Source: Pedobacter rhizosphaerae (lineage in GTDB: Bacteria > Bacteroidota > Bacteroidia > Sphingobacteriales > Sphingobacteriaceae). Taken from it: a DNA stretch of 64,000 bases. The DNA lies in the NCBI RefSeq assembly GCF_900111155.1, contig NZ_FOGG01000003.1:62001-126000 (forward strand), in the 5' to 3' direction. The translations under genes and the position numbers were made by a program. Within the stretch, counting starts at the first letter, position 1; each line of letters starts with the position of its first letter. Below the pieces are notes generated by a model. It had not been told where the DNA came from. It ran no database searches and saw only the letters and a list, made by a program, of their open reading frames with translations. This document shows positions 44,534-53,228 of this stretch, one piece after another.

Positions 44534-45232
44534 ATGGGAAAATATCTTAATCAAAAACCTGTCCTTGTTGCCGTAGATTGTATCATATTCGGTTATGATG
44601 GGGAACAGTTGAAACTTTTAGTGATCAAAAGGGCCATTGAGCCAGTGAAAGACCAGTGGAGTTTAATGGGTGGCTTTATCGAAGATGATGAAGATCTTGA
44701 TGGTGCCGCCAAAAGAATTTTGTTAGAACTAACTGGCTTGCATGATGTTTATCTGGAGCAATTGCATACTTATGGCCGCCCAGACCGTGACCCGATTGAG
44801 CGCACCGTATCGGTGGTGTATTTTGCACTCATAGACATTAATAAATACAGTAAACAAATTAATGATCAGTTTCATGCAGAGTGGTTTAAAATCAAGGAGG
44901 TGCCCACATTAATCTTCGACCACAATGAAATGGTTCAGGAGGCCATGAATAAAATCAGGTACCAGGCAGCCCTGCACCCTATCCTGTTTGAATTATTACC
45001 CAAAAAGTTTACTATTCCTCAGTTGCAAGCCCTTTATGAGCAGGTTTACGATGCGCCTATTGATAATCGCAATTTCATACGCAAGATTACTGCAAGTGGT
45101 TTATTGATCAAACAAACAGAGAAAGACAAGTCGAACTCGAGAAGGGGTGCCTTTTATTTCAAGCTCGACAAACTGAAACACCGGGCTCAATTCCAGTCAT
45201 TCCTTAATTTTATCCCTAAAAACAACAAATAA
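44534..45232 (+). CDS. NrtR/AraR-type Nudix-fold transcriptional regulator
   Basis: The 232-residue protein joins an N-terminal Nudix fold (LNQKPVLVAVDCIIFGYD; WSLMGGFIEDDEDLDGAAKR) to a C-terminal winged helix (LLPKKFTIPQLQALYEQVYD, NRNFIRKITASGLL, SRRGAFYFKL). The Nudix box reads KRILLELTG where catalytic hydrolases have REx2EExG, so both key glutamates of the second half are lost. That is the NrtR pattern, in which the domain senses a ligand instead of hydrolysing it. In B. thetaiotaomicron a member of this family (AraR) controls L-arabinose genes. Arabinose is plausible here because it is abundant in pectin, but the regulon is not visible in the window. Confidence 0.85.
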   Translation: MGKYLNQKPVLVAVDCIIFGYDGEQLKLLVIKRAIEPVKDQWSLMGGFIEDDEDLDGAAKRILLELTGLHDVYLEQLHTYGRPDRDPIERTVSVVYFALIDINKYSKQINDQFHAEWFKIKEVPTLIFDHNEMVQEAMNKIRYQAALHPILFELLPKKFTIPQLQALYEQVYDAPIDNRNFIRKITASGLLIKQTEKDKSNSRRGAFYFKLDKLKHRAQFQSFLNFIPKNNK

Positions 45233-45329
45233 GCATTCCAGACTAAAATAAATTGAAAAATTATTTCTTTTAGAATCAGTATTTTATCTCCCTAACACCC
45301 TCTAAAAGGCAATATCCTGCACAAAATAA

Positions 45330-45360
45330 TTGGAGTGAGTCGGTTTTATTTCTATCTTTG
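45330..45360 (+). promoter_or_regulatory. Promoter of tRNA-Lys
   Basis: TTG at 45330-45332 and TATCTTTG at 45353-45360 form a -33/-7 pair with 20 bases between, a perfect TAnnTTTG match. It lies 40 bp before the mature tRNA. This supports the Bacteroidota assignment. Confidence 0.75.
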
Positions 45361-45399
45361 CATCACTTTAAAGAAAACAAACAACGTTTTTAATAAAGA

Positions 45400-45472
45400 G
45401 ATTCCGTAGCTCAGCTGGTAGAGCATTACACTTTTAATGTAGTGGTCCTGGGTTCGAATCCCAGCGGGATCA
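45400..45472 (+). tRNA. tRNA-Lys (TTT anticodon)
   Basis: A complete cloverleaf folds: acceptor GATTCCG with CGGGATC (one T-G pair), D-stem GCTC/GAGC, anticodon stem TTACA/TGTAG with loop CTTTTAA (anticodon TTT), T-arm CTGGG/CCCAG with TTCGAAT loop, discriminator A. CCA is not encoded. It has its own promoter and terminator. A degenerate integrase lies 313 bp downstream, so it may be the old attachment site of an island. Confidence 0.97.
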
Positions 45473-45497
45473 CAAGAAAAAATATCAAAGAGAACTT

Positions 45498-45530
45498 AAA
45501 CCCTGCAAATCAAATGATTGCAGGGTTTTT
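45498..45530 (+). terminator. Rho-independent terminator of tRNA-Lys
   Basis: An 11-bp perfect stem (AAACCCTGCAA at 45498-45508, TTGCAGGGTTT at 45518-45528) with a 9-base loop ends in a T-run, 26 bp after the tRNA. This is the cleanest intrinsic terminator in the window. Confidence 0.85.
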
Positions 45531-45695
45531 GCTTTTAGGGAATTGCCAAAAATCGCACGAATTCACAAAACTTTGGTGAGTAATGGTGAGTAAGCAAAAC
45601 TATTAAAACTGACTCACCTAATGATGCATAATCATTTAATGTACAAACTGTTACGAACTGAACATCTTGTGTATTTTAAGAAGCAAAGCTATGTT

Positions 45696-45756
45696 TGCAT
45701 CGCTGTTATTTATTGTTTTTTAACGGCGATGCAGCTCTCGAACCGAAAATCGGTTC
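45696..45756. promoter_or_regulatory. Paired inverted repeats upstream of the integrase remnant
   Basis: TGCATCGC (45696-45703) and GCGATGCA (45726-45733) form an 8-bp inverted repeat around an AT-rich centre, followed at once by GAACCGA/TCGGTTC (45740-45756). They precede the integrase start by 29 bp. Candidate integrase arm sites or a leader structure; the rest of 45531-45784 shows no gene. Confidence 0.4.
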
Positions 45757-45784
45757 TCGGGTTGTTTCCTTTAATCCTTAGATT

Positions 45785-46023
45785 ATGAAGACCAAATTTA
45801 GCCTGCTTTTCTATCTGAAAAAGCAAAAGAACTATGTAAGCGGAAATGTGCCGAAATACATGAGGATTACCGTAGAGGGAAATCGTGCAGAGATTTCCCC
45901 AATCGGGATTGCGACCCTAAGCGATGGAACGCCAAGGGCAGCCGAGCCATCGGTTCCAAAGAAGAGATCAAGGAGCGAAGATATGGCGATGTTGAAAAAG
46001 AGATTGGCTATTGTCTGAAATAG
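45785..46023 (+). pseudogene. Frameshifted, truncated tyrosine-recombinase (integrase) N-terminus
   Basis: Residues from 45785 read KTKFSLLFYLKKQKNYVSGN and YMRITVEGNRAEIS, the arm-DNA-binding start of Bacteroidota phage-type integrases. After a run of four C (45897-45900) the frame is lost; reading the frame that begins at 45901 restores the family sequence NRDCDPKRWNAKGSRAIGSK and then EEIKE, ending in a tail that no longer matches and a TAG at 46021-46023. So there is a one-base deletion at the C-run plus loss of the catalytic domain, which should carry the R-H-R-Y residues. The element that used it at tRNA-Lys is therefore probably fixed. Confidence 0.8.
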
Positions 46024-46092
46024 AACCTAATTTTATAATCAGTAGAGATACAATTTCCTTTAAATCTTGAAAGAAAAAAATCTATAGTAGAA

Positions 46093-47409
46093 ATGCCGGA
46101 AACGCAAAATATAGAATACAAACAAAGTTGGCGAGACGAATACCTGAAATGGATTTGTGGTTTTGCCAATGCAAATGGCGGTAGTATCTTTATAGGTAAA
46201 GATGATAACGGAAAAATAGTTGGTGTGGCTGATGCTAAAAAATTGTTGGAAGAAATTCCTAATAAAGTGCGGGACACGTTAGGCATTTTAGTGGATGTAA
46301 ACTTACAAACTACAATACAAGGCGATTTTATAGAAATACTGGTTGAAGGCTATCCTTATCCTGTAAACTACAAAGGGCAATACCATTACAGAAGCGGAAG
46401 TACCAAGCAAGAATTAAAAGGCGCTGCATTGGATAAATTCCTGTTACAGAAAAAAGGCAAACGCTGGGATGGCCAACCAGTCCCCAAAGTTTCAGGAAAG
46501 GATTTAAAACAGGATACATTCGATTTTTTCCGCAAACGTGCTTTCAAAAGCCAACGTATTGAAGAAGATATCTTAACAGATACTAACGAACATTTACTTG
46601 AAAACTTGCAACTTAAAGAGCACGATTTTCTAAAACGTGCAGCTATTCTGTTATTTCACAATAATCCCGAAAATTTCATAACTGGTGCCTACATTAAAAT
46701 CGGTTTCTTCGAAACTGATGACGACCTTAAATTTCAGGACGAAGTACATGGAAATCTGTTCGAGCAAATTGAAAAAGCAACAGATCTACTTTTTACCAAA
46801 TACATCAGGTCAGCAATTAGCTATGAAGGCATTCACAGGGTTGAAAAGTATGAATATCCAAAAGATGCAGTTCGTGAAGCACTGTTAAATACAGTTGCAC
46901 ATAAAGATTATTCGGGCGGCGTCCCTATTCAAGTAAGTGTTTACAGCGACAAAATTATTTTTTGGAACGAGGGACAATTACCTGAAAATTGGACTGTAAA
47001 AAATCTTTTAGAAAAACATGCTTCAAGGCCTTTTAATCCAGACATTGCAAATGCTTTATTTCGTAGTGGCTATATTGAAGCTTGGGGTCGTGGAACAATA
47101 AAGATCATAAACGAATGTAAACAGGCAAATATCCCAGAACCAATTTTCAGCTATAATTCCAGCGACATTTCTATTGAATTTAGAAAAGATATTTATAATG
47201 CGGAATATTTGAATAACTTGAAATTGAATGAACGACAACTAGATGCGCTTATTTACTTCAAATCAAAGAGAGAAATCGTGACTTCAGAATATGTAAAAAA
47301 ATATACCGTCAATGAAAGAACTGCAAGAAGGGATTTGATAGAATTGGTGAAGAAAGGAATTTTGCTTAAGCAAGGAGATAAGAAAACGACAAAATACAAC
47401 TATCGGTAG
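46093..47409 (+). CDS. AlbA_2/Schlafen-type ATP-binding protein with HTH
   Basis: The 438-residue protein opens with an AlbA_2 (Schlafen-like) domain (NIEYKQSWRDEYLKWICGFA, NANGGSIFIGKDDNGKIVGV). A middle domain follows, then a HATPase_c_4-type region (REALLNTVAHKDYSGG near 270, IEAWGRGTIKIINECK near 330), and it ends in a winged HTH (LNERQLDALIYFKSKREIVT, ERTARRDLIELVKKGILL). Such proteins are often called transcriptional regulators or ATP-dependent helicases in error, and AlbA_2 proteins recur in phage-defence loci. It lies just after the dead integrase, so it may be cargo of that element. Function is unassigned. A TGTCCGATAAA repeat follows its stop. Confidence 0.75.
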   Translation: MPETQNIEYKQSWRDEYLKWICGFANANGGSIFIGKDDNGKIVGVADAKKLLEEIPNKVRDTLGILVDVNLQTTIQGDFIEILVEGYPYPVNYKGQYHYRSGSTKQELKGAALDKFLLQKKGKRWDGQPVPKVSGKDLKQDTFDFFRKRAFKSQRIEEDILTDTNEHLLENLQLKEHDFLKRAAILLFHNNPENFITGAYIKIGFFETDDDLKFQDEVHGNLFEQIEKATDLLFTKYIRSAISYEGIHRVEKYEYPKDAVREALLNTVAHKDYSGGVPIQVSVYSDKIIFWNEGQLPENWTVKNLLEKHASRPFNPDIANALFRSGYIEAWGRGTIKIINECKQANIPEPIFSYNSSDISIEFRKDIYNAEYLNNLKLNERQLDALIYFKSKREIVTSEYVKKYTVNERTARRDLIELVKKGILLKQGDKKTTKYNYR

Positions 47410-47463
47410 ATGTCCGATAAATACCCGAAATGTCCGTTAAATGTCCGATAAATGTCCGATAAA
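47410..47463. repeat. Short TGTCCGATAAA tandem repeat
   Basis: TGTCCGATAAATACCCGAAA is followed by TGTCCGTTAAA, TGTCCGATAAA and TGTCCGATAAA, three contiguous 11-bp units starting one base past the stop codon. Read as protein in the gene's original frame the region is closed. The remaining 47464-48101 is AT-rich with no gene, and I found no perfect promoter consensus there. Confidence 0.7.
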
Positions 47464-48101
47464 TTGCATATTTCAATGAAATTTTGCCGAAATACCCAAC
47501 CTACTTCCAGATAAGCTACAAATACACAACAATGTTTAGCAACTAGTCCGGCAATAAAAGCAGTATTCTTAACGCCTGTTCAAAATGACCTGAGTTTGCT
47601 TGGAGTGAATAACTTCTAAAACTTTTGAAGATGCTGTTACAATAGAAGTGCTTACGAATTAGCTTCAGGTCGTGTACCATAAATGTACTTAACCTTCTAT
47701 TTGGAAAAGCGCATTTAGATATAAATTAAAACCAATAAAATCGAAAGAAGTTATAGCCATATACTAATCCCCTATTCTATTCGTCAATCCCCTCAGTTCC
47801 AACATAAAAGTCAACAACTTTTTTTACTTTTTTTTTCAGCACATAAAGCGGTTCAACCTCCTTATTTATCCTACAGAAACCACAAGGATATGTTGTTTGC
47901 AAAAAACAAAAGCCATTAAAAATTTCTTGAATACATTAACACAACCCAGCTTTTAGACCATTTCTAATACTGGTATACATTCAAATAATAACCACCTGGA
48001 AACCGACCGTAACTATCTGAATACAAATATTTTATTTGCATTTAAGCAAATTTTCTCCCTAACTTCATATCAGGCTATTATGCTGAAAGCAGCAAAAATG
48101 G

Positions 48102-51100
48102 TTGTCTAATCAAGAAATACCCTTCGTCAAAAAAACCGGAATCCTCCGTTTTATGCCCTCCGCCTTTCACCATCTAAACTCATTACAAATGGCTAAAACT
48201 ACCCTACCAATCAGCCCGCTGAATTTGGTGCACAATATTGCCAGCACCAGAGAAAATACTGCTCAGCTGGAGACCTTGCTCAATCGCCTCAAAACTGCAG
48301 AAGTGGGCACAGAGAGTTTACGGCTTTTAAAAACCGATGCATCCGAACTCATTTTACAGAATGTTTCGAGGAGTGAATCTTTAACTAAGTTTAAACAAAT
48401 CCGTCCGGGCAAAACTTCGAGCGATGCGCTGGTTGTACGGAGGGAAAGTCCTTTTTCAGCCTTAACCGATTTGCAGCGGGCGGGGAGTTTAAGCATTGCC
48501 GGAGCGACAGAAACATTAGGTCCTTTTACAGCGGAAGATGGCCGGATTTACTGGTATGATTTTCTTACTTACGAAAAGCTCATTCCGGTATACCTTACGG
48601 GTGAGGCTGCACCATTAATGCTTATTCCATTGAAACTGGCGGTGGTTTCCCGTCCTGGGGCATCTTACACACTGGCTAAAGGCAGTATTTGGATACGTGC
48701 AGGGCTTTTTGCCAGTGCAGCCGGAAACACCAAATACACAGGTTTTAAAATCAGTTCCGGAAAGTTAAACCTGAGCAAGGCTACGGGAATTACCAGCAAC
48801 ACCTTAAAAATTAGTGCAGATACAACCCTGGCGCTTGAACTTATTTTAGATAATACCTTTGAACTTAAGGGCGACTCGGTGATCGGTTCTGACTCCAGAA
48901 GTGCAGGCATTAAGCTTCCTGAGCATTTAAACCTTCAATATGCCAATAAAAAAATAACCATCAGCCAGATGGACAATGCCTCCTGGCGACTTTACGGGGA
49001 TAGCAGACAATTCACTTATCGTTCAAAACCAGCGGTTTACAACGCCGATCTGGACAAAGTATTTATCCCGCTCCAAAGTGATCTGACTGAGTTTAGGGTG
49101 CAGGAAAAAAGCTCCGAATTTTTTGATATAGACGGCGCTGCCCCGGTTAGAGATTCCCTTTGGTGCCTCTCGCTGGCTGCCTTAGATATTACTAAACCCT
49201 TTACCATCCGCAATAATGGCGCATTGGGCGTGCTGTGCAGGCCTGGTTTGAGTTGTAGCTGGCAAGGCTTAAAGCTAAACGAAACCATCAGTTTAAAAGG
49301 TCCATATCTTTTGGCTGAGCCGGGCTTATTTCTGATCCACGAGAATTCTGCTGATTTTAATGGTATTCGCGAACAGTATAAACTCTGGGATTTAGATCCG
49401 GTTTCTGAAATCAAGGCCAGTTTAACGCTTTCCTTTATGAAAAAGAAGCGTTTCGATTACAGTTGCCTGGCTGAGGGTGCAGAGGCCGTTTCTGCCTTTG
49501 CAGATGCTGTTGTTGATGCAGACAAGCCTATTAAGGCCGATGGAGTTCCTGTTGCGCCCAGAACTAAAGATAGTATCTATATTAAATACATCACCCCTAC
49601 GCTTTCGCAGATGATGGTGTATGACCAGGATATGATTAGCGAAAATGCAGCACAGCCCTCTACGCAATTGGTTTCTGAAGCTGTTTTTTTGGAGCAGAAA
49701 AAAGCCAGCAGTTTACCCTACCAGTTCGCATTGGAAAATGCCTATCTGCTTACTACGCCGCCTGCAGCGGTGATGCTAACAGGTTATTTTGATACTGATA
49801 ACATCATTACGAAAGGAAACTTAACCATCCTTTATGGATTACTGGAATTAATCCCAACCCTACCTCACCCCTATACTTCGGCTTCGCTTTTTAAGGGACG
49901 AAGAGCGGCCGCGAGCTTTAGAGATGCTGCTACGTATAACCAGAGCATGATGGGCTTGTTAACTTCTACCAATTTATGGCAAAAAAATCCTGAAAATTTA
50001 GCCCTTGTTGATGTAGATTTTAAACTTCTGTACAATCAGGCAGCTTTGTTGCCAATGGCGGGTGCTGCCGGTGCAGAAACGAGCACGGATGCTACCGGAA
50101 TGGCCATTTTTACGTCAGGTAAATTAGCTGAACACCTGAAACGTAATGCCGACCGCTTAAATAACTCAGCGGTTTTTCGCAGTCCGAATCTTTTCTCGCT
50201 GCTCGACTTAAGTACCAACTATGACCTTTTAGGTGTTTCAATGTCTTTTAACCAGGTTCGTGTGCTGAGCGAAAGCATAGCCAAAGTTAGCCAAACGAAT
50301 GAACAATTGGTTACGATAGAAAAGATGAATCTGCGCACCCCCATGGCCTTGCTCAATGGATTTACCCTACCTCAGGTTTCCTGGGAACCCTTAATCAATA
50401 TCAGTAAGCCAGATGTGAGCGCTGATCCGGACGAGGGATTGCTTTCCTATTCAGACCAGGGCCCGGCTACCATTTTTAACCAGTTTGATCCGGAAAAAAT
50501 AGACATTGACCCTTTAAAATATATCCAGCGCTTTAAATACAACCTGAAACCTGCGGAGGATGCTCCATTTGTTAAGCAAAAAAACTATCCGAGCAGTATT
50601 CTTTTCAGCCTGCCGAACGGCAAAATTTCCATGGCCTCATTAAGGCCGTTTAATCCTGGCCAGGCCACCATGAACAACCGCCACCTAGATTTTATCCAGC
50701 CTGCATTCGACCTCGGAAGCCTGGAAGTAACGGGAGGCTTACAGTTCCGGATTTCGGCCAATAAGGCCACGTCAAATGAACTTCCGCCTGAGCTTAATGG
50801 TTTTACCATCCAACTTAAAAACCTCACTGATAACGGCGGAAACCCCTTACCGCAAAGTATTTTAGGAGAGAGTGTGCACACCATATTTAACGGTACTTTT
50901 GCAACGGGCATCACAGCCACGGGTGTTCCGCTAACGCATATCGACTTTTCCGGTTATGGTGCAAGTACCTATAGTAATTGGTTAGCTCCATTAGCAAAGT
51001 ATGCTGACATTGCGCAGGTTAAGTTTGACATTATGCGGGGCAGGGTATCTCATGAAATTGTTCAGGCCGTGAGTATGATTTATCCCTATGGTATTTGTGT

Positions 51101-53213
51101 GGTTCGCACCATTACTTTCTATCGCCGCAACAATGCGATCATTTTTAGGGAAGACAGCGGCTGGGTAGCTAAAAGCCCAGGGACTTTCGATTTTTCTTTC
51201 CGGGCTAAAGGACAAACCGGGCCTAAGAACTTCCAGAATCCCTATATTTTCCATCCGGGTTTAACCACAGGCATCTTTAATGCTGTAAATATTAAGGAAG
51301 TAGAGAATGACTATATCAATCTACCCTATACGCCTTCCAATGGCGAATACTTTAAGAATAATCCGGCAGATTACGTTCACGAAAGTGGTACAGGTCCGGC
51401 TCAGACAGCGAGGTTTGTAGGTGTAACCTTCGATGCTGATGTAGATCTGGATGCAGATGGAAAAGGAACCATAAAGAGGGTTGCTGGAAAGCAGTTCAAA
51501 GGCTACCTTCAGCTCTTGCCGCAAGGTGTACCGGTTCCGGAGCGGGTATTCAGTGAGCTGATGGAACGCAACCAAAAAACTTTGGGTGGAAATATCGATA
51601 CCATACTTAATCTGGGGGGTAGTGAGCAAAAAATTCAGGTTAGCCGGCTGGATGTTACAGCTTCCTTCCAAAATGGAGATCAGAACGATGCCATTTTTGT
51701 GGCAGCGGCCAGAGGATCTGTACAATTGCCTGCTGACGGGAGCTGGAGCATTGTTCAGCTCGACAAATCCAGTGGTGATGTGCAACCGATGACAGATAAA
51801 CAAAGTGTCCCAATCATCAGGGCCGGAGAGCGAAACCGCAATGGGGCTGCATTTACCCTCAGTGCTGCCAGCAAAGTAACCAAAGTAGCCTTTCCCGAAG
51901 CTCTAAAGAATTCGGAAGCTATTTTTGCCAAAAGATTCGGTTTTTTACAGAATACCGGAACACAAAAGCTTTTGCTCGGTGATCCGAGTTATGATACCAA
52001 TCAGATAGGAAAATTATTAACAGAAGCTCCCCTCCTTGCCGATAGCTTTAGGTTACTAAACAGTAAAGGGCCATTTCCAAACCTGGGTAACTCCATTCGC
52101 ATAGAAGATGTTGCACAGGCAGCCACGAAAATCCTCGAAAACGGTCTGGAGAAGGTGATTACAGATTTTAAACTTCCAGACAATTTCAGCTTTGATATCA
52201 TCGGAAAAGATGGCGACCCTTTCCATATGTACATCAAGTATGAAAGTGAGGATAAAGATGGCGGAAAGGAAAATACCCTGGTGAGCTACCTCACTAACTC
52301 TGCCGGAAAAGGAAACTGGGACAGCCAGCTTAAAGAATTGAGTATTGTGGTAGATCTGGCCTCATTTAAATCACTGATGACGATCAGTGGTGATCTGAAA
52401 GCCAACATATCGGCCAACCCGGGTTTCGATTCGGGTAAAGCACCCCAACTGAAACTGGCAGAGCCTTTAGAAAAAATTTACCAGATCCTTGAGTTTTTAG
52501 ATAACCTGGATCCATCACAACCGGTAGAAGCCATTAAAAAAGGCTTACAGATTGCCATGAGTAACAATGCCGATAGCTGGGATTATAAATTTAAGGCAAG
52601 CAAAGAAATTCCTTTGGTTAAATTTCCTTTTGATCCGATTAACTATAATTCGCCCACCACGCCGCTCAAACTCGATGCCTTTTTTAAGATTGGTTGCTAC
52701 TTTAACCAACCGATCAGAATTCCTAACACCATTGATCAGCTGATGCCATCGGCAGGTGCCTTTTTAGAACTTGGCGCAGATTTACGTGTCATGTGTGTAT
52801 CGCTGGCAGCAGCAACGGTGTATGCTACAGGAAGGGCCGAAGTTGGCTTGGCGGCCGATTTAAAAAGCCCACCTACGCTATATTTTAAATTTGGTTTTGG
52901 TATAGAGCTCTGTGTAGGCTTACCGGTTATTGGCAGTGTTGCGGTACTGTACATGGTTGGGGTAGATATGTCGTTAAACACCCAACAACTTACTGTAGGT
53001 GCTTTCATCTACTTTAGGGGAAGAGCAGAGATTTTTGGTGGTATTGTAACCATTACCATCGCGATTGAAGCCGCCGGAAAGATCCAGAAACAATTTGATG
53101 GTGGACCAACCAGCTGCATTGCCATGTGCACCTTTGCCTTAGACATCAGCATATTCTGGGTCATCGACATCAGCTTTACCGAAACCTGGGAAGAAACCCG
53201 TCAGATTGCTTAA
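48102..53213 (+). CDS. Giant uncharacterised protein A (about 1700 residues)
   Basis: I do not recognise a named family. The longest start is a TTG at 48102; ATGs at 48153 and 48189 (MAKTTLPISPLNLV) are at least as plausible. There is no signal peptide. The N-terminal 450 residues are beta-rich with many short repeats of polar turns; a middle block (about 940-1060) has HIDFSGYGASTYSNWLAPLA, MIYPYGICVVRTITFYRRNN and IIFREDSGW, which I recall as a conserved block in other large hypothetical proteins. The last 180 residues alternate small and hydrophobic residues (FLELGADLRVMCVSLAAATV, IELCVGLPVIGSVAVLYMVG) like a beta-barrel or shell-forming sheet. Gene B follows after 15 bp, so the two are probably cotranscribed and work together. 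Confidence 0.85.
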   Translation: MSNQEIPFVKKTGILRFMPSAFHHLNSLQMAKTTLPISPLNLVHNIASTRENTAQLETLLNRLKTAEVGTESLRLLKTDASELILQNVSRSESLTKFKQIRPGKTSSDALVVRRESPFSALTDLQRAGSLSIAGATETLGPFTAEDGRIYWYDFLTYEKLIPVYLTGEAAPLMLIPLKLAVVSRPGASYTLAKGSIWIRAGLFASAAGNTKYTGFKISSGKLNLSKATGITSNTLKISADTTLALELILDNTFELKGDSVIGSDSRSAGIKLPEHLNLQYANKKITISQMDNASWRLYGDSRQFTYRSKPAVYNADLDKVFIPLQSDLTEFRVQEKSSEFFDIDGAAPVRDSLWCLSLAALDITKPFTIRNNGALGVLCRPGLSCSWQGLKLNETISLKGPYLLAEPGLFLIHENSADFNGIREQYKLWDLDPVSEIKASLTLSFMKKKRFDYSCLAEGAEAVSAFADAVVDADKPIKADGVPVAPRTKDSIYIKYITPTLSQMMVYDQDMISENAAQPSTQLVSEAVFLEQKKASSLPYQFALENAYLLTTPPAAVMLTGYFDTDNIITKGNLTILYGLLELIPTLPHPYTSASLFKGRRAAASFRDAATYNQSMMGLLTSTNLWQKNPENLALVDVDFKLLYNQAALLPMAGAAGAETSTDATGMAIFTSGKLAEHLKRNADRLNNSAVFRSPNLFSLLDLSTNYDLLGVSMSFNQVRVLSESIAKVSQTNEQLVTIEKMNLRTPMALLNGFTLPQVSWEPLINISKPDVSADPDEGLLSYSDQGPATIFNQFDPEKIDIDPLKYIQRFKYNLKPAEDAPFVKQKNYPSSILFSLPNGKISMASLRPFNPGQATMNNRHLDFIQPAFDLGSLEVTGGLQFRISANKATSNELPPELNGFTIQLKNLTDNGGNPLPQSILGESVHTIFNGTFATGITATGVPLTHIDFSGYGASTYSNWLAPLAKYADIAQVKFDIMRGRVSHEIVQAVSMIYPYGICVVRTITFYRRNNAIIFREDSGWVAKSPGTFDFSFRAKGQTGPKNFQNPYIFHPGLTTGIFNAVNIKEVENDYINLPYTPSNGEYFKNNPADYVHESGTGPAQTARFVGVTFDADVDLDADGKGTIKRVAGKQFKGYLQLLPQGVPVPERVFSELMERNQKTLGGNIDTILNLGGSEQKIQVSRLDVTASFQNGDQNDAIFVAAARGSVQLPADGSWSIVQLDKSSGDVQPMTDKQSVPIIRAGERNRNGAAFTLSAASKVTKVAFPEALKNSEAIFAKRFGFLQNTGTQKLLLGDPSYDTNQIGKLLTEAPLLADSFRLLNSKGPFPNLGNSIRIEDVAQAATKILENGLEKVITDFKLPDNFSFDIIGKDGDPFHMYIKYESEDKDGGKENTLVSYLTNSAGKGNWDSQLKELSIVVDLASFKSLMTISGDLKANISANPGFDSGKAPQLKLAEPLEKIYQILEFLDNLDPSQPVEAIKKGLQIAMSNNADSWDYKFKASKEIPLVKFPFDPINYNSPTTPLKLDAFFKIGCYFNQPIRIPNTIDQLMPSAGAFLELGADLRVMCVSLAAATVYATGRAEVGLAADLKSPPTLYFKFGFGIELCVGLPVIGSVAVLYMVGVDMSLNTQQLTVGAFIYFRGRAEIFGGIVTITIAIEAAGKIQKQFDGGPTSCIAMCTFALDISIFWVIDISFTETWEETRQIA

Positions 53214-53228
53214 CCTTAAATTCTTATC

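Noticed and set aside
46093..47409. ATP-dependent DNA helicase
   Set aside because: Only AlbA_2, an HATPase-like region and HTH are seen; no helicase motifs.
51321..51803. 160-residue open frame antisense to giant gene A
   Set aside because: Contained in a longer coherent frame, with no start context or family signal.
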